DNA of 64,000 nucleotides from Caulobacter hibisci (GTDB lineage Bacteria; Pseudomonadota; Alphaproteobacteria; Caulobacterales; Caulobacteraceae). Every line of letters begins with the position of its first letter. Within the stretch, counting starts at the first letter, position 1. The position numbers and the translations under genes are program-made. The stretch is taken from assembly GCF_016135805.1 (NCBI RefSeq), contig NZ_JADWOX010000001.1, forward strand, positions 1 to 64,000, read 5' to 3'. Below are positions 44,827 to 53,632 of the stretch, piece by piece. The notes under the pieces are model-generated. The model made no database searches. It was not told where the DNA came from and worked only from the letters and a program-made list of their open reading frames with translations.

Positions 44827-45221
44827 TTCGGGGTGTCCAGCGCCAGGATCTGCTGCAGGAAGCTATCGGGGCCGGTGAAACCGACCATGTAGAACTGGCA
44901 GTCGATGAAGGAGCAATCCTTGAAGGGCACCGCGCCGACCACCGTCGTGGGGGAGGCCGGGCGCAGTACGATGTTGCGGATGTCGCCGCCGGTGTAGCCG
45001 AAGTCGGTGGCGTCGAAGTCGACGCCGCCGAGGACCAGCAGGACCACCGGGCCTTCCAGGCGGCAGTTGCGGAAGGTGCGGCCCTCGATGACCGTCTGCC
45101 CCTTCTGCAGGTGCGCGCGATAGAGGTCGAACAGCGAGACGTCGACGTTCTCGAAGGTCTTGGCGAAGGCGTCGGTCGGCGTGCGGCCAGGGCGGCCGCC
45201 GGCTTGGAAGGTCTGGGTCAT
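44823..45221 (-). CDS. Unknown protein encoded between pheS and pheT
   Basis: 132 residues. Not recognised. It overlaps pheS by one base (TGATG) and pheT by four (ATGA), so it is a tightly coupled member of the operon. N-terminal half helical ([26 protein letters not shown] region); the second half has short strands with alternating pattern [29 protein letters not shown] and [16 protein letters not shown], which recall a small right-handed beta-helix of the pentapeptide kind. Cys52, Cys103 and Cys108 are present. No signal or membrane segment. A role linked to the synthetase is suggested only by position. Confidence 0.75.
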   Translation of the reverse strand: MTQTFQAGGRPGRTPTDAFAKTFENVDVSLFDLYRAHLQKGQTVIEGRTFRNCRLEGPVVLLVLGGVDFDATDFGYTGGDIRNIVLRPASPTTVVGAVPFKDCSFIDCQFYMVGFTGPDSFLQQILALDTPK

Positions 45222-46294
45222 CAGCTCAGCCCCGAAGCCGGATTCGGCGCGGCGAAGCCCGAGAAGCCGTAGTGGGCCAGCCAGCGGCTGTCGGACGACC
45301 ACATGTCGCGCAGGTCCGGCATGCCGTACTTCAGCATGCCCAGGCGATCGACGCCGACACCGAAGGCGAAGCCCTGGTACTCGTCCGGATCGATGCCGCA
45401 GGCGCGCAGCACGTTCGGATGAACCATGCCGCAGCCCAGGATCTCGAGCCACGACGTGCCCTGGCCGATCTTGATCTCGCCGCCCGAGCGGTCGCACTGA
45501 ACGTCCATCTCGGCCGAGGGCTCGGTGAACGGGAAGTGGTGCGGGCGGAACTGGGTGGTCACCGCGTCGGTCTCGAAGAACCGCGCCAGGAAAGTTTCCA
45601 GGGTCCACTTCAGGTGGCCCATGTGGATGCCCTTGTCGATCACCAGCCCCTCGACCTGGTGGAACACCGGCGTGTGGGTGGCGTCGTTGTCGACGCGATA
45701 GGTGCGGCCCGGCGCGATGATGCGGATCGGCGGCTTATCGCTGACCATGGTGCGCACCTGCACGGGGCTGGTGTGCGTGCGCAGCAGCATGCGCTCGCCG
45801 TCTTCCTTGCGATTGAAGAAGAAGGTGTCGTGCATCTCGCGGGCCGGGTGCTTCTCGGGGAAGTTCAGGGCCGTGAAGTTGTGGAAGTCGTCTTCGATGT
45901 CCGGACCTTCGGCCACGGCGAAGCCCATCTCGGCGAAGATCGAGACGATCTCGTCCATGGTCTGCATCGTTGGGTGGACGCTGCCCTTGCGGCGATAGGG
46001 GCCGGGCAGGGTGAGGTCGAGGGTCTCGCGGGCCAGGCGCGCGTCGAGTTCGGCCGTCTCCAGGGCGGCCTTCTTCTCGGTGATCGCCGACTGCACGCGG
46101 TCGCGCAGGGCGTTGATCGCCGCGCCTTGCGTCTTGCGCTCGTCGGGGCTCATGGCGCCCAGGGTCTTGAGCAGGCCGGAGATCGCTCCGGTCTTGCCCA
46201 GGTTGGCGACCCGCACGGCGTCGAGGGCGGCGAGATCGGCGGCGGCGGCGACCTGCGCCAGCACGTCGGCTTCTAGAATGGAAAGATCGGTCAT
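45221..46294 (-). CDS. pheS: Phenylalanine--tRNA ligase alpha subunit
   Basis: 357 residues from the ATG at 46294 ([15 protein letters not shown]). N-terminal coiled coil that contacts tRNA, then the class II catalytic core: [20 protein letters not shown] (motif 1 region), [19 protein letters not shown] (motif 2) and [20 protein letters not shown] (motif 3). Charges tRNA-Phe together with PheT. Follows rplT on the same strand after a terminator, giving the conserved order rpmI-rplT-pheS-pheT. Confidence 0.98.
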   Translation of the reverse strand: MTDLSILEADVLAQVAAAADLAALDAVRVANLGKTGAISGLLKTLGAMSPDERKTQGAAINALRDRVQSAITEKKAALETAELDARLARETLDLTLPGPYRRKGSVHPTMQTMDEIVSIFAEMGFAVAEGPDIEDDFHNFTALNFPEKHPAREMHDTFFFNRKEDGERMLLRTHTSPVQVRTMVSDKPPIRIIAPGRTYRVDNDATHTPVFHQVEGLVIDKGIHMGHLKWTLETFLARFFETDAVTTQFRPHHFPFTEPSAEMDVQCDRSGGEIKIGQGTSWLEILGCGMVHPNVLRACGIDPDEYQGFAFGVGVDRLGMLKYGMPDLRDMWSSDSRWLAHYGFSGFAAPNPASGLS

Positions 46295-46349
46295 GACGGG
46301 GTTCCGTCTAGGCGGTTTTGACGTCCGGTGGAACCGGATAACGCGCAGC

Positions 46350-46378
46350 AAAAAGCCCTCCGGTTCGCACCGGAGGGC
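46350..46378 (-). terminator. Rho-independent terminator after rplT
   Basis: GCCCTCCGGT (46355-46364) with ACCGGAGGGC (46369-46378), four-base loop, then five T on the minus strand. It separates rpmI-rplT from pheS and could allow differential expression. Confidence 0.9.
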
Positions 46379-46417
46379 TCTTCAGATCGAACTTCGGGTC
46401 GGAACCCGAAAAGGATC

Positions 46418-46777
46418 TTAGGCGGCCAGGGCGGCGCGAACCTTGTCCGCGATGGCCTTGAACGCGACCGGGTCGTTGCCGGCGATGTCCGAGAGGACCT
46501 TACGGTCGATCACGATACCCGCGACATCCAGGCCATGGATGAATTGCGAGTAGGTGAAGCCCTCGGTGCGGGCGCCGGCGTTGATGCGCTGGATCCACAG
46601 CGAACGGAAGGCGCGCTTGCGCACCTTGCGGTCGCGGTAGGCGTACTGGCCGGCCTTGTCGACCGCGGCCTTGGCCGTACGGATGGTGTTCTTGCGGCGG
46701 CCGTAGAAGCCCTTCGCCTGTTCAAGAACCTTCTTGTGCTTGGCGTGGGCGGTGACGCCACGTTTAACGCGAGCCAT
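46418..46777 (-). CDS. rplT: Ribosomal protein L20
   Basis: 119 residues, standard. [20 protein letters not shown] start, basic N-terminal arm and the globular part [24 protein letters not shown] ([19 protein letters not shown]). Assembles early into the 50S subunit. 15 nt downstream of rpmI. Confidence 0.98.
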   Translation of the reverse strand: MARVKRGVTAHAKHKKVLEQAKGFYGRRKNTIRTAKAAVDKAGQYAYRDRKVRKRAFRSLWIQRINAGARTEGFTYSQFIHGLDVAGIVIDRKVLSDIAGNDPVAFKAIADKVRAALAA

Positions 46778-46792
46778 GTGTCAGCGCTCCTC

Positions 46793-46993
46793 TTAAAGGC
46801 CGTAGGGCAGGTACGAACGGATGGTCTTGGCGTCAGCCTCGCTCATCACCTTCGTTCCGCGGTTTTGGCGGATGTACTTGCCGTTGTGGCCGATCAGGCG
46901 GTGGCGCTTGCCGGCGACGCCGGCCTTCAGCTTGCCCGTGGCGGTGATCTTGAAGCGCTTTTTGGCGCCCGACTTCGTCTTCAACTTAGGCAT
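46793..46993 (-). CDS. rpmI: Ribosomal protein L35
   Basis: 66 residues, [20 protein letters not shown] start and [17 protein letters not shown] centre, as in all L35 proteins. Directly upstream of rplT. The initiation factor gene infC, often first in this operon elsewhere, lies 5.2 kb away here. Confidence 0.98.
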   Translation of the reverse strand: MPKLKTKSGAKKRFKITATGKLKAGVAGKRHRLIGHNGKYIRQNRGTKVMSEADAKTIRSYLPYGL

Positions 46994-47038
46994 TTCGCGT
47001 CGGAGCGTTTAACGGCCCCGTCCTCTGGATAGCGAGAC

Positions 47039-47074
47039 GAACCGCCATGGCATGCCAAACTGGCCAGGCGGTTC
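47039..47074 (-). promoter_or_regulatory. Possible leader hairpin of rpmI-rplT
   Basis: GAACCGCC (47039-47046) and GGCGGTTC (47067-47074) are exact inverted copies around a 20-base loop containing TGGCATGCCA. It lies 46-81 nt before the rpmI start codon. L20-family leaders are known in other bacteria; I cannot tell whether this is one, or a promoter-proximal operator. Confidence 0.3.
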
Positions 47075-47153
47075 CGGAAAGGCGGGGTGAATACGGGAAC
47101 CCCGGGTGAAAAGCAAGTGCTGGCGGACTCTTAGTCCCCAGCCACGAATTTCA

Positions 47154-48374
47154 TCAGGGTGCGGCCTTGGCGCGGCGGCCCACGGTGACGGCCAGGGCGA
47201 TGGCCGGCACGGTCAGCAGGGCCCCGAACCAGTAGGGTCCGCCGACGGCGACGCCGAACAGCGGGCCGGCGATCATCGGGCCGCTCATCCTAGCCAGCGA
47301 GCCGCCGGCCATGTTGAGGCCCAGCATCGCGCCCTGCTGGTCGGGCGGGGTGGCGCGCGAGATCAGGGCGGCGATGCAGGGGAAGACCAGCGACTGGCCG
47401 AAGGCGGTCAGGCCCACGAACAGCGGCACGAAGGCGGCGCTGGGGGTGAACGGGGTGATGGCCATCGAAAAGCAGATGATCGCCAGGCCGGTCGTCAGCA
47501 CCTTGGGCTCGCCGAATCGGCGCGCCAGGCGTCCGGTCAGCACGCCCTGGCCCAGCGAGGCCACGACGCCGATCACGGCGAAGCACAGCCCCACCTGCTG
47601 GGGACCCCAATCGAAGCGCGACGCGGTCCACAGGCCGAAGATCGCCTCCATGCCTGAGAAGGCGGCGGTGGAGACGAATGTGACCATCAGCACCCGCGAC
47701 AGCACCGGATGGGCGAAGGCGGCCTTCAGCGCCTCGCGCCGGGGCGGCGGTGGCGGGGCGTTCTTGCGCGGGGCGCGGCTCTCGACAACGAACAGGAAGA
47801 CGCCCAGCGAGGCCGCCGCCGCCAGGCCCGCGGCCACGAACAGCGGGATCTGGAAGCCGATGCGGCCGGCGTCCGGGTGGGCCAGCAGGCCGCCCAGAGC
47901 CGGGCCGACCACGAAGCCGGCCCCGAAGGCGCTGCCCAGCAGGCCCATGCGCCCGGCCCGTTTGTCGGGCGGGGTGACGTCGGCCATGTAGCCCTGGATC
48001 GTCGAGATGTTGCCGCTGGCAGCCCCGCTGAAGAAGCGGATGGCGAAGGCCGCGAAGATGGTCGGGGCGAAGGCCAGGGCCACATAGGACAGGGTGTTGG
48101 CCAGGATGGTGACGATCAGCACCGGCCGCCGGCCGATGCGGTCCGACAGGCGTCCCCAGAACGGCTCGGCCAGGAACTGGCCCAGCGAATAGGCCGAGAA
48201 CAGCGCCGTCACCTGCCAGGGGCTGGCGTTCAGCGCCTTGGCGTAGAAGGGCAGCAGCGGGATCACCAAGCCGAAGCCGACCAGATTGATGAACACCACC
48301 AGCAGCAGGACGTAGAGGGCGCGGGAGCTATGGACGGGCGCCGATGCGGCAACCGGGGCGACGAGCGTGGACAT
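47154..48374 (-). CDS. Major facilitator superfamily drug-efflux-type transporter (TetA-like)
   Basis: 406 residues with twelve predicted membrane helices. Loop 2-3 motif A is GRLSDRIGRRPVL, and the start of helix 5 has GSAFGAGFVVGPALGGLLA, as in the TetA/Bcr drug:H+ antiporters. A cytoplasmic central loop is rich in Pro and Arg (RAPRKNAPPPPPRREA). Substrate unknown; nothing in the neighbourhood indicates which. A 12-bp palindrome CTGAAATTTCAG lies 53-64 nt upstream of its start. Confidence 0.88.
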   Translation of the reverse strand: MSTLVAPVAASAPVHSSRALYVLLLVVFINLVGFGLVIPLLPFYAKALNASPWQVTALFSAYSLGQFLAEPFWGRLSDRIGRRPVLIVTILANTLSYVALAFAPTIFAAFAIRFFSGAASGNISTIQGYMADVTPPDKRAGRMGLLGSAFGAGFVVGPALGGLLAHPDAGRIGFQIPLFVAAGLAAAASLGVFLFVVESRAPRKNAPPPPPRREALKAAFAHPVLSRVLMVTFVSTAAFSGMEAIFGLWTASRFDWGPQQVGLCFAVIGVVASLGQGVLTGRLARRFGEPKVLTTGLAIICFSMAITPFTPSAAFVPLFVGLTAFGQSLVFPCIAALISRATPPDQQGAMLGLNMAGGSLARMSGPMIAGPLFGVAVGGPYWFGALLTVPAIALAVTVGRRAKAAP

Positions 48375-48491
48375 GACGGGAACCTTCGAGGCGGCTCCTC
48401 TACGCCCGCTGGGCGGATAAAGCGACCTGAAATTTCAGTTTCCGGGTGCGGACGATCGTCGCGGAGAGGGGGCGGGTTCCTCCTCTTGGAG

Positions 48492-48580
48492 GTCATCGCC
48501 CGACTTGTTCGGGCGACCCAAGCGACATCTCAGGATGGGGTCAGGTCAGCTTGGGTCGCCCGCATGAAGCGGGCGATGAC
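48492..48580. repeat. Intergenic composite palindromic element, family E
   Basis: Left GTCATCGCCCG-(ACTTGTT)-CGGGCGACCCAAG and right CTTGGGTCGCCCG-(CATGAAG)-CGGGCGATGAC: two hairpins that are also inverted copies of each other. Between the transglutaminase 3' end and the transporter 5' end, both minus strand. Confidence 0.85.
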
Positions 48581-48600
48581 TTCTGTAGAGAGGCGGAAGC

Positions 48601-49401
48601 TCAAGAAGCGGGGGTGTTGTCCACCCGCGTCACCAGGATGGACTTGGCCTCGAACCGCGCGTCGCCGAAGGACGCGGCGAAGGGCACGTCGGCGGCGTCG
48701 CGGCCAAAGCCGATGGGGACGAGGCCGGCCAGCGGCGCGCGGCGGGTGGCGTCGAAGGTGCGCCAGGCGCCGTCCAGATAGACCTGAAACACCGCATGGA
48801 AGTCGGGCGGCGAAAGGTCGAAGGCGTAGCAGGAGACGAAGCGGGCGGGGATGTCGAGGGCCCGGCAGAGGGCGACGCCGATGTGGGCGAAGTCGCGGCA
48901 GACCCCGGCCCGGTCGACCAGGGTGTCGATGGCCGAGGTGACGTCGCTGCTCACGCCGGCCTGGTAGGTGATCGAGGCGGCGATCCAGTCGGCGATCGCC
49001 TGCACCTGGCCCAGGCCCTGCGGGCGCGCGCCGAAGGTCTGGCGGGCGAAGGGGGTCAGCCGGTCGGACGGGCAATAGCGGCTGGGGTTCAGATAGGGCA
49101 GCACCGAGACCGGCAGGTCGTTGATCACCGCCCCGCCGATAAAGCCGCGCTGGTCGACGATCCCCCGGCGATCGACCTGGGCCGTATAGACGATGTCGAG
49201 CGGCCCGGGCTGGGCGACGAAGCGGACGAAGCGGTTGCCGGCGAAGGCGTCGACGAAGAAGTCGGCCGCCACGCCGGGCGGCAGCAGGATGGTCTCATCG
49301 TCCACCGTCTGGTCGGCGCCGTCGGCGGCCTGGATCGCCAGGATGAAGCTGGTCGGGGTCCGCACCTCGTAGCGCAGGCGGCAGTCGATCGAGAGACGCA
49401 T
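48601..49401 (-). CDS. Transglutaminase-like cysteine protease family protein
   Basis: 266 residues from the ATG at 49401 (MRLSIDCRLRYEV). N-terminal beta domain (bacterial transglutaminase-like N-terminal type) and a catalytic core with a full triad: Cys168 (DRAGVCRDFAHIG), His202 (PPDFHAVFQVYLD) and Asp217 (WRTFDATR). Members act as peptidases or as crosslinking/amide-hydrolysing enzymes; the exact reaction is unknown. No signal peptide. 39 nt to the small gene upstream on the same strand, so an operon is possible. Confidence 0.9.
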   Translation of the reverse strand: MRLSIDCRLRYEVRTPTSFILAIQAADGADQTVDDETILLPPGVAADFFVDAFAGNRFVRFVAQPGPLDIVYTAQVDRRGIVDQRGFIGGAVINDLPVSVLPYLNPSRYCPSDRLTPFARQTFGARPQGLGQVQAIADWIAASITYQAGVSSDVTSAIDTLVDRAGVCRDFAHIGVALCRALDIPARFVSCYAFDLSPPDFHAVFQVYLDGAWRTFDATRRAPLAGLVPIGFGRDAADVPFAASFGDARFEAKSILVTRVDNTPAS

Positions 49402-49442
49402 CGCGCGGGGGTCCGGGGGGCTGGAGCGAAGGGCTGGCGTCG

Positions 49443-49631
49443 CTAAACGCCCGAGAGCGTCATTCGAGCCCGCGAGGCCAGGCGGGCGTCTTCGGCGTCG
49501 GCCAGTTCGGTCCAGGTGCGGGCGGCGTGCTCGTGCTTGGCCTGCACGTGCGGCAGGGCGCACGCGCCGGCGGCTTCCAGCGAGGCGGCGGCCAGGGCGC
49601 GGTATTCGGGCGCACGAAGGGGATGACGCAT
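49443..49631 (-). CDS. Small hypothetical protein, 62 residues
   Basis: Starts at 49631, where GGAGC lies seven bases upstream. Sequence PEYRALAAASLEAAGACALPHVQAKHEHAARTWTELADAEDARLA is helical throughout, with two potential amphipathic helices. It resembles the small helical proteins common in Caulobacterales. No function can be named. Upstream of the transglutaminase gene. Confidence 0.6.
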   Translation of the reverse strand: MRHPLRAPEYRALAAASLEAAGACALPHVQAKHEHAARTWTELADAEDARLASRARMTLSGV

Positions 49632-49823
49632 TGGGAAGCTCCTCGCCGAAGGCAAAGTCCACGGCGGGCTTCACGGTCCTTTATATAGGGACGAACGGCG
49701 CCGATTGCGAGCTTGAGCGCAAGGGATGTCTTTTTCTGTCCGTTCTTCGTCCGGCGCCTTCCTTATCCGCCTTGAACGGCGTCGATAGCTTGCGGCATCC
49801 TCATCGCCACGGAGCTACGAAAA

Positions 49824-50369
49824 ATGTCCGCCGCCACTGCCTTGATCGTCGTCGACGCCCAGGACTCCTTCCGCCAGCGCGCCTCGTGGGACCCGGCCGT
49901 GGCCGGCGTCTATCTGGAGCGCCAGCAGGCGCTGATCGACGGGGCGAAGGCCCGAGGCCTGCCGGTCGTGCAGATCCTGCATGTCGAGGCCGAAGGGCTG
50001 TTCAGCCTGGCCTCGGGCCATGTGCGCACGGTCGAGGGGTTGTCGCTTACGCCTGACGTCGTCTTCCACAAGCCCGCCCACAGCGCCCTGGCCGGCACGG
50101 GGCTGCTGGTCTGGCTGATCCGCAACCGCATCGGCAAGATCATCGTCAGCGGCATCCGCACCGAGCAGTGCTGCGAAACGACGACCCGCCATGCCTCCGA
50201 CCTCGGCTTCGCCGTCGACTACGTCACCGAGGCCACCCTGACCTTCGACATGACCGACCGCCATGGCCGGGTGTTCACTGTCGACGAGATCAAGGTGCGC
50301 ACCGAGCTCGTCCTGCACGAACGCTTCGCCCGCATCGCAACCGTCGAGGAGGCCCTTGAAGCCGCATGA
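49824..50369 (+). CDS. Cysteine hydrolase, isochorismatase superfamily
   Basis: 181 residues with the superfamily triad: Asp11 (ALIVVDAQDSF), Lys83 (VFHKPAHSAL) and Cys116 (VSGIRTEQCCETTTRHASDLGF region). Members hydrolyse amides or ureido groups (nicotinamidase, N-carbamoylsarcosine hydrolase) or isochorismate. Exact substrate unknown. Stop overlaps the following regulator by ATGA; this hydrolase-GlxA pairing suggests the regulator senses or controls the hydrolase pathway. Confidence 0.9.
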   Translation: MSAATALIVVDAQDSFRQRASWDPAVAGVYLERQQALIDGAKARGLPVVQILHVEAEGLFSLASGHVRTVEGLSLTPDVVFHKPAHSALAGTGLLVWLIRNRIGKIIVSGIRTEQCCETTTRHASDLGFAVDYVTEATLTFDMTDRHGRVFTVDEIKVRTELVLHERFARIATVEEALEAA

Positions 50370-51358
50370 CCGAGACGCCGCCCGCCGTCATCCCCGTCTT
50401 TGTCGTCCTGCCGCCGCGCACCCTGCTGCTCGACGTCGCCGGACCGCTGGAGGTGCTGCGGCGGGCGGCGCTGGAGCCGGGCGCGCCGGGCTTTGTCGTG
50501 ACCTATGTCGCCGCCCGGCCGATGATCGACAGCTCTATCGGACTGGCGCTGGCAGGGCTCCAGCCCCTGCCGGACGCCCTGCCGGACGGGGCGCTGGTCG
50601 TAGTCTCGGGCAATGTCGACCAGGTGCTGGGCGGCGCCTCGGCTTCCGGTCAGGACGCAGAGGACGAAGCCGCCATTGTCGGCTGGCTGGCGCGGGCGGT
50701 GCGGCCAGGCGTGACCCTGGCCTGCATCTGCTCGGGCAGCCTGCTGGCGGCGCGGGCGGGTCTGCTGGCCGGCAAGGCCTGCACCACCCATCACGCCTGC
50801 ACCGAGGAACTGGCCCGGATCGCCCCCAGCGCCCGGGTGCTGGAGGACCGGCTGTTCGTCGAGGACGGCGAGCGCCTGACCAGCGCCGGCGTCACCTCGG
50901 GCGTGGATTTGATGCTGCACCTGGTCGCCCGGCTGCGCGGCCCGGCCCTGGCGGTGTTCATCGCCCGGCAGATGGTGGTCTATCTGCGCCGCGGTCCGGC
51001 CGACCCGCAGCTGTCGCCGTGGCTGGAGGGGCGCAACCACGTCCATCCGGCGGTGCACCGGGTGCAGGACGCCATCACCGCCGATCAGACCCACGACTGG
51101 AGCCTGGAGGTGCTGGCCGATCTGGCCGCCGCCAGTCCGCGCCACCTGTCGCGGCTGTTCAACGCCCATGCCGGCATGAGCCTGACCGACTACGTCAACC
51201 GCCTGCGCCTGGCCTTGGCCAGCGAAATGCTGGGATCCACGCGCCTGGACATGGAAAGCGTCGCCGAACGGGCCGGCTTCACCTCGACCCGTCAGCTGCG
51301 CCGGGTCTGGAGCCGGCATCACGCCACCCCGCCCAAGGCGGCGCGGGCGTCGATCTAG
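50366..51358 (+). CDS. GlxA family AraC-type transcriptional regulator
   Basis: 330 residues. N-terminal DJ-1/PfpI-like domain (VFVVLPPRTLLLDVAGPLEVLR, and the elbow LACICSGSLLAARAGLL with a cysteine) and a C-terminal AraC pair of helix-turn-helices (SLEVLADLAAASPRHLSRLF and MESVAERAGFTSTRQLRRVW). GlxA-type activators often regulate amine or nitrogen-compound use. Coupled by 4-bp overlap to the cysteine hydrolase. Confidence 0.93.
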   Translation: MTETPPAVIPVFVVLPPRTLLLDVAGPLEVLRRAALEPGAPGFVVTYVAARPMIDSSIGLALAGLQPLPDALPDGALVVVSGNVDQVLGGASASGQDAEDEAAIVGWLARAVRPGVTLACICSGSLLAARAGLLAGKACTTHHACTEELARIAPSARVLEDRLFVEDGERLTSAGVTSGVDLMLHLVARLRGPALAVFIARQMVVYLRRGPADPQLSPWLEGRNHVHPAVHRVQDAITADQTHDWSLEVLADLAAASPRHLSRLFNAHAGMSLTDYVNRLRLALASEMLGSTRLDMESVAERAGFTSTRQLRRVWSRHHATPPKAARASI

Positions 51359-52095
51359 CGTTTCGAGCGGATCCAGCCGGTGAGCGACAGGCGCGGCGCC
51401 GCGGCGTGCGGCGTCACATAGGTCACGGCGTGCTTCTGCGGCACGCGGAAGATGTTGAGGGCGTTGAAACTGGGCGTGTAGCCCTCGGCCACGTGGCCGT
51501 CGCCGTCGAGGAACAGCAGCAAGCCGCCCCAGTCGGCCCGCCAGTTGGGCGTCAGGTTCAGGACGTAGGCGTAGAGGCGGTTCTTGCCGTCGGCGTGGTC
51601 GTCGTGCTCGGTCAGGAAATGGCCGGGGCGATAGCGGGTGGCCTGGCTGTCGCAATAGGCGGGTCGGTCGTCGCCGGTCAGGTCGCGCACGAAGTCCAGG
51701 AACGCAGCGCCGTTCAGCAGGTCGTAGGCGGCCTCGACCAGCCGGCCTTCGCGGCGGCCGGCCTCGATCTCGTCGCTGACCCGGAAATTGTCGAAGCGAA
51801 AGCCGAAGCCGTTGCGGGTTTCCTCGGCCACCTGGCGGTCGAGGGCCAGATCGTCGGCCTCCGACAGGGCGCCGGGGCCGTCGAGCGGCAGGGTCCACAG
51901 CTTGGTCCCGATCCCGACCACCCCGCTCCACGGGGTGTCGAGCGCCAGGCCCGCGTGCAGCCGCGCGGCCGAGTCGGCGGTCAGGATCCCCGGCACGTGC
52001 AGCCGACCGTTGACGGCGAAGGCCTCGCGCCACGCCTTGGGCGTCAGGCCGGGATCCAGGGAGAGGGGGGCTTGCTTGGCGGCGTGCTGGGACAT
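51355..52095 (-). CDS. Fe(II)/2-oxoglutarate oxygenase (SM-20/prolyl-hydroxylase-like)
   Basis: 246 residues. RPGHFLTEHDDHADGKNRLY supplies the H-x-D iron ligands, followed by YVLNLTPNWRADWGGLLLFL and the distal His/Arg region TPHAAAPRLSLTGWIRSKR. This pattern fits the bacterial proline-hydroxylase-like group that may modify proteins such as EF-Tu. Substrate not determinable. Overlaps the end of the GlxA-type gene by four bases on the opposite strand. Confidence 0.87.
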   Translation of the reverse strand: MSQHAAKQAPLSLDPGLTPKAWREAFAVNGRLHVPGILTADSAARLHAGLALDTPWSGVVGIGTKLWTLPLDGPGALSEADDLALDRQVAEETRNGFGFRFDNFRVSDEIEAGRREGRLVEAAYDLLNGAAFLDFVRDLTGDDRPAYCDSQATRYRPGHFLTEHDDHADGKNRLYAYVLNLTPNWRADWGGLLLFLDGDGHVAEGYTPSFNALNIFRVPQKHAVTYVTPHAAAPRLSLTGWIRSKR

Positions 52096-52116
52096 CGAGG
52101 TGACCGGAAACGAAAA

Positions 52117-52140
52117 ACGCCCCGGCTCTCACCGGGGCGT
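52117..52140 (-). terminator. Rho-independent terminator of infC
   Basis: ACGCCCCGG (52117-52125) with CCGGGGCGT (52132-52140); minus strand is followed by TTTTTCGTTT. Lies 22 nt past the infC stop. Confidence 0.9.
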
Positions 52141-52161
52141 CTTCGAAGATAGAGCGGAAGC

Positions 52162-52695
52162 TTAGCGGGGCGCCAGGATCATGATCATCTGGCGGCCTTC
52201 CATGCGCGGCTCGTATTCGACCTTGGCGACTTCCTCGAAGTCGGCCTTGACCTTGAGCAGCAGCTTCATGCCGAGTTCCGGGTGAGCCATTTCACGACCG
52301 CGGAAGCGCAGGGTGACCTTGACCTTGTCGCCTTCCTCGAAGAAGCGGTGCATGGCTTTCGCCTTCACCTCGTAGTCGTGGATGTCGATGTTCGGGCGGA
52401 GTTTGATCTCCTTGAGCTCGACCACCTTCTGACGCTTGCGGGCCTCGTTCTTCTTCTTCTGTTCCTGGAACTTGAACTTGCCATAGTCCAGGATCTTGCA
52501 GACGGGCGGGTTCGCGTTCGGAACGATTTCCACCAGGTCCAGCCCAGCCTCTTCGGCCGCTTCCATGGCGGACGCGGTCGGCATCTCGCCCTGCTTCTCG
52601 CCGTTTTGGTCGATCAGCAGAACGCGGGGGACGCGAATTTCATCGTTGATACGCGGTCCATCCTTGACGGGCGGCGCTTGCATGGGACGGCGAAT
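52162..52695 (-). CDS. infC: Translation initiation factor IF-3, probable ATT start
   Basis: 177 residues from ATT at 52695, or 173 from the ATG at 52683. The ATT is preferred: GGAG (52707-52704) lies eight bases upstream of it but 20 from the ATG, and it adds the R-R-P tripeptide common at the start of alphaproteobacterial IF-3. AUU initiation of infC is established in E. coli, where IF-3 rejects its own start codon and so limits its synthesis. N-domain [19 protein letters not shown], linker, C-domain [20 protein letters not shown] and [16 protein letters not shown]. Not next to rpmI-rplT. Terminator follows. Confidence 0.93.
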   Translation of the reverse strand: MRRPMQAPPVKDGPRINDEIRVPRVLLIDQNGEKQGEMPTASAMEAAEEAGLDLVEIVPNANPPVCKILDYGKFKFQEQKKKNEARKRQKVVELKEIKLRPNIDIHDYEVKAKAMHRFFEEGDKVKVTLRFRGREMAHPELGMKLLLKVKADFEEVAKVEYEPRMEGRQMIMILAPR

Positions 52696-52703
52696 AGGGG
52701 CGG

Positions 52704-52707
52704 CTCC
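52704..52707 (-). promoter_or_regulatory. Shine-Dalgarno site that points to the ATT start of infC
   Basis: GGAG on the minus strand, spaced eight bases from ATT (52695-52693) and 20 bases from the first ATG. Spacing decides in favour of ATT. Confidence 0.7.
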
Positions 52708-52932
52708 GGAATTGTTGTAGAGGATTTCGCGCGGCGCCCATGGGGCGTCGCGTTCAGATGATATATGACGCCAGACACGGGCGCTATCAAGCGCTCGCCG
52801 CGACAAGACCGTTCCACGACCGCCGATAAGCGGTGAAAGGAGCGGCGGGACGGGAACGCGAACGGGACGAAGGGGCGTTTTCCCATCCTCCAGACGCGAC
52901 TCGCCCCTGCCTTGACCGCCGCCTCCTCCGCC

Positions 52933-53535
52933 ATGTCCGCCGTTCCGCGCCACACGTTCATCGAGGACGTGCACGCCCTGCTGATCGGAACCAGCTTCAT
53001 CGCCGTGGGCCTGACCCTGCTGAAGGCCGCCGGCCTGGTGACGGGCGGCATCGCCGGGATCGCCCTGATCATATCCTACCTGGGCGGCTGGCCGGTGGGG
53101 GTGGTGTTCTTCCTGCTGAATCTGCCGTTCTACGTCTTCGCCCAGCGCGCCCTGGGCTGGGTGTTCATGCTCAAGACCCTGGCCACCAACGTCCTGCTGA
53201 CCGTGCTGACCCTGGCCCTGCCGCACTGGCTGACCTTGCAGGGCGTCAATCCGATCTTCGCGGCGGTGTTCGGCGGCACCATCATCGGCATGGGCATCCT
53301 GGCCCTGGCCCGCCACCGCTCGTCGGTCGGCGGCATCGGGGTGCTGGGCCTGTGGCTGCAGGAAAAGCACGGGATCAGCGCCGGCAAGGTGCAGATGGCC
53401 ACCGACGTCCTGGTGGTGGGCGCGGCCTTCATGGTGGTCAGCTTCGACAAGCTCTTGCTGTCGATCCTGTCGGCGGTGGCGCTCAGCGTCGTGATCATCG
53501 CCAACCACAAGCCCGGCCGCTACGCCGGTTACTGA
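52933..53535 (+). CDS. YitT family membrane protein
   Basis: 200 residues from the ATG at 52933; a TTG seven codons earlier is possible. Five or six hydrophobic segments. The YitT/DUF161 landmarks [21 protein letters not shown] near the start, [35 protein letters not shown] and [16 protein letters not shown] are evident. Inner-membrane protein of unknown transport role. Divergent from infC. Confidence 0.87.
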   Translation: MSAVPRHTFIEDVHALLIGTSFIAVGLTLLKAAGLVTGGIAGIALIISYLGGWPVGVVFFLLNLPFYVFAQRALGWVFMLKTLATNVLLTVLTLALPHWLTLQGVNPIFAAVFGGTIIGMGILALARHRSSVGGIGVLGLWLQEKHGISAGKVQMATDVLVVGAAFMVVSFDKLLLSILSAVALSVVIIANHKPGRYAGY

Positions 53536-53603
53536 ACGCGGCCTGTTCGACGCCCCTGGCCGAGCGGGGACCGAACTGGCATATGACGGCCCGAGCTGAG
53601 CCA

Positions 53604-53615
53604 GTTAGCGCTAAC
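53604..53615. promoter_or_regulatory. LacI-type operator GTTAGCGCTAAC before the epimerase gene
   Basis: Perfect 12-bp palindrome with central CG, flanked as AGTTAGCGCTAACA, ending 17 nt before the start codon at 53633. The form is that of sugar-responsive LacI/GalR operators. From memory it is close to motifs seen at xylose-inducible Caulobacter promoters, which would suit a sugar mutarotase. Confidence 0.55.
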
Positions 53616-53632
53616 ATAACAATGGGTTCCCG

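Noticed and set aside
48427..48438. Palindrome CTGAAATTTCAG upstream of the TetA-like transporter as an operator
   Set aside because: A 12-bp perfect palindrome is expected several times by chance in 64 kb and nothing else supports it; mentioned only in the gene entry.
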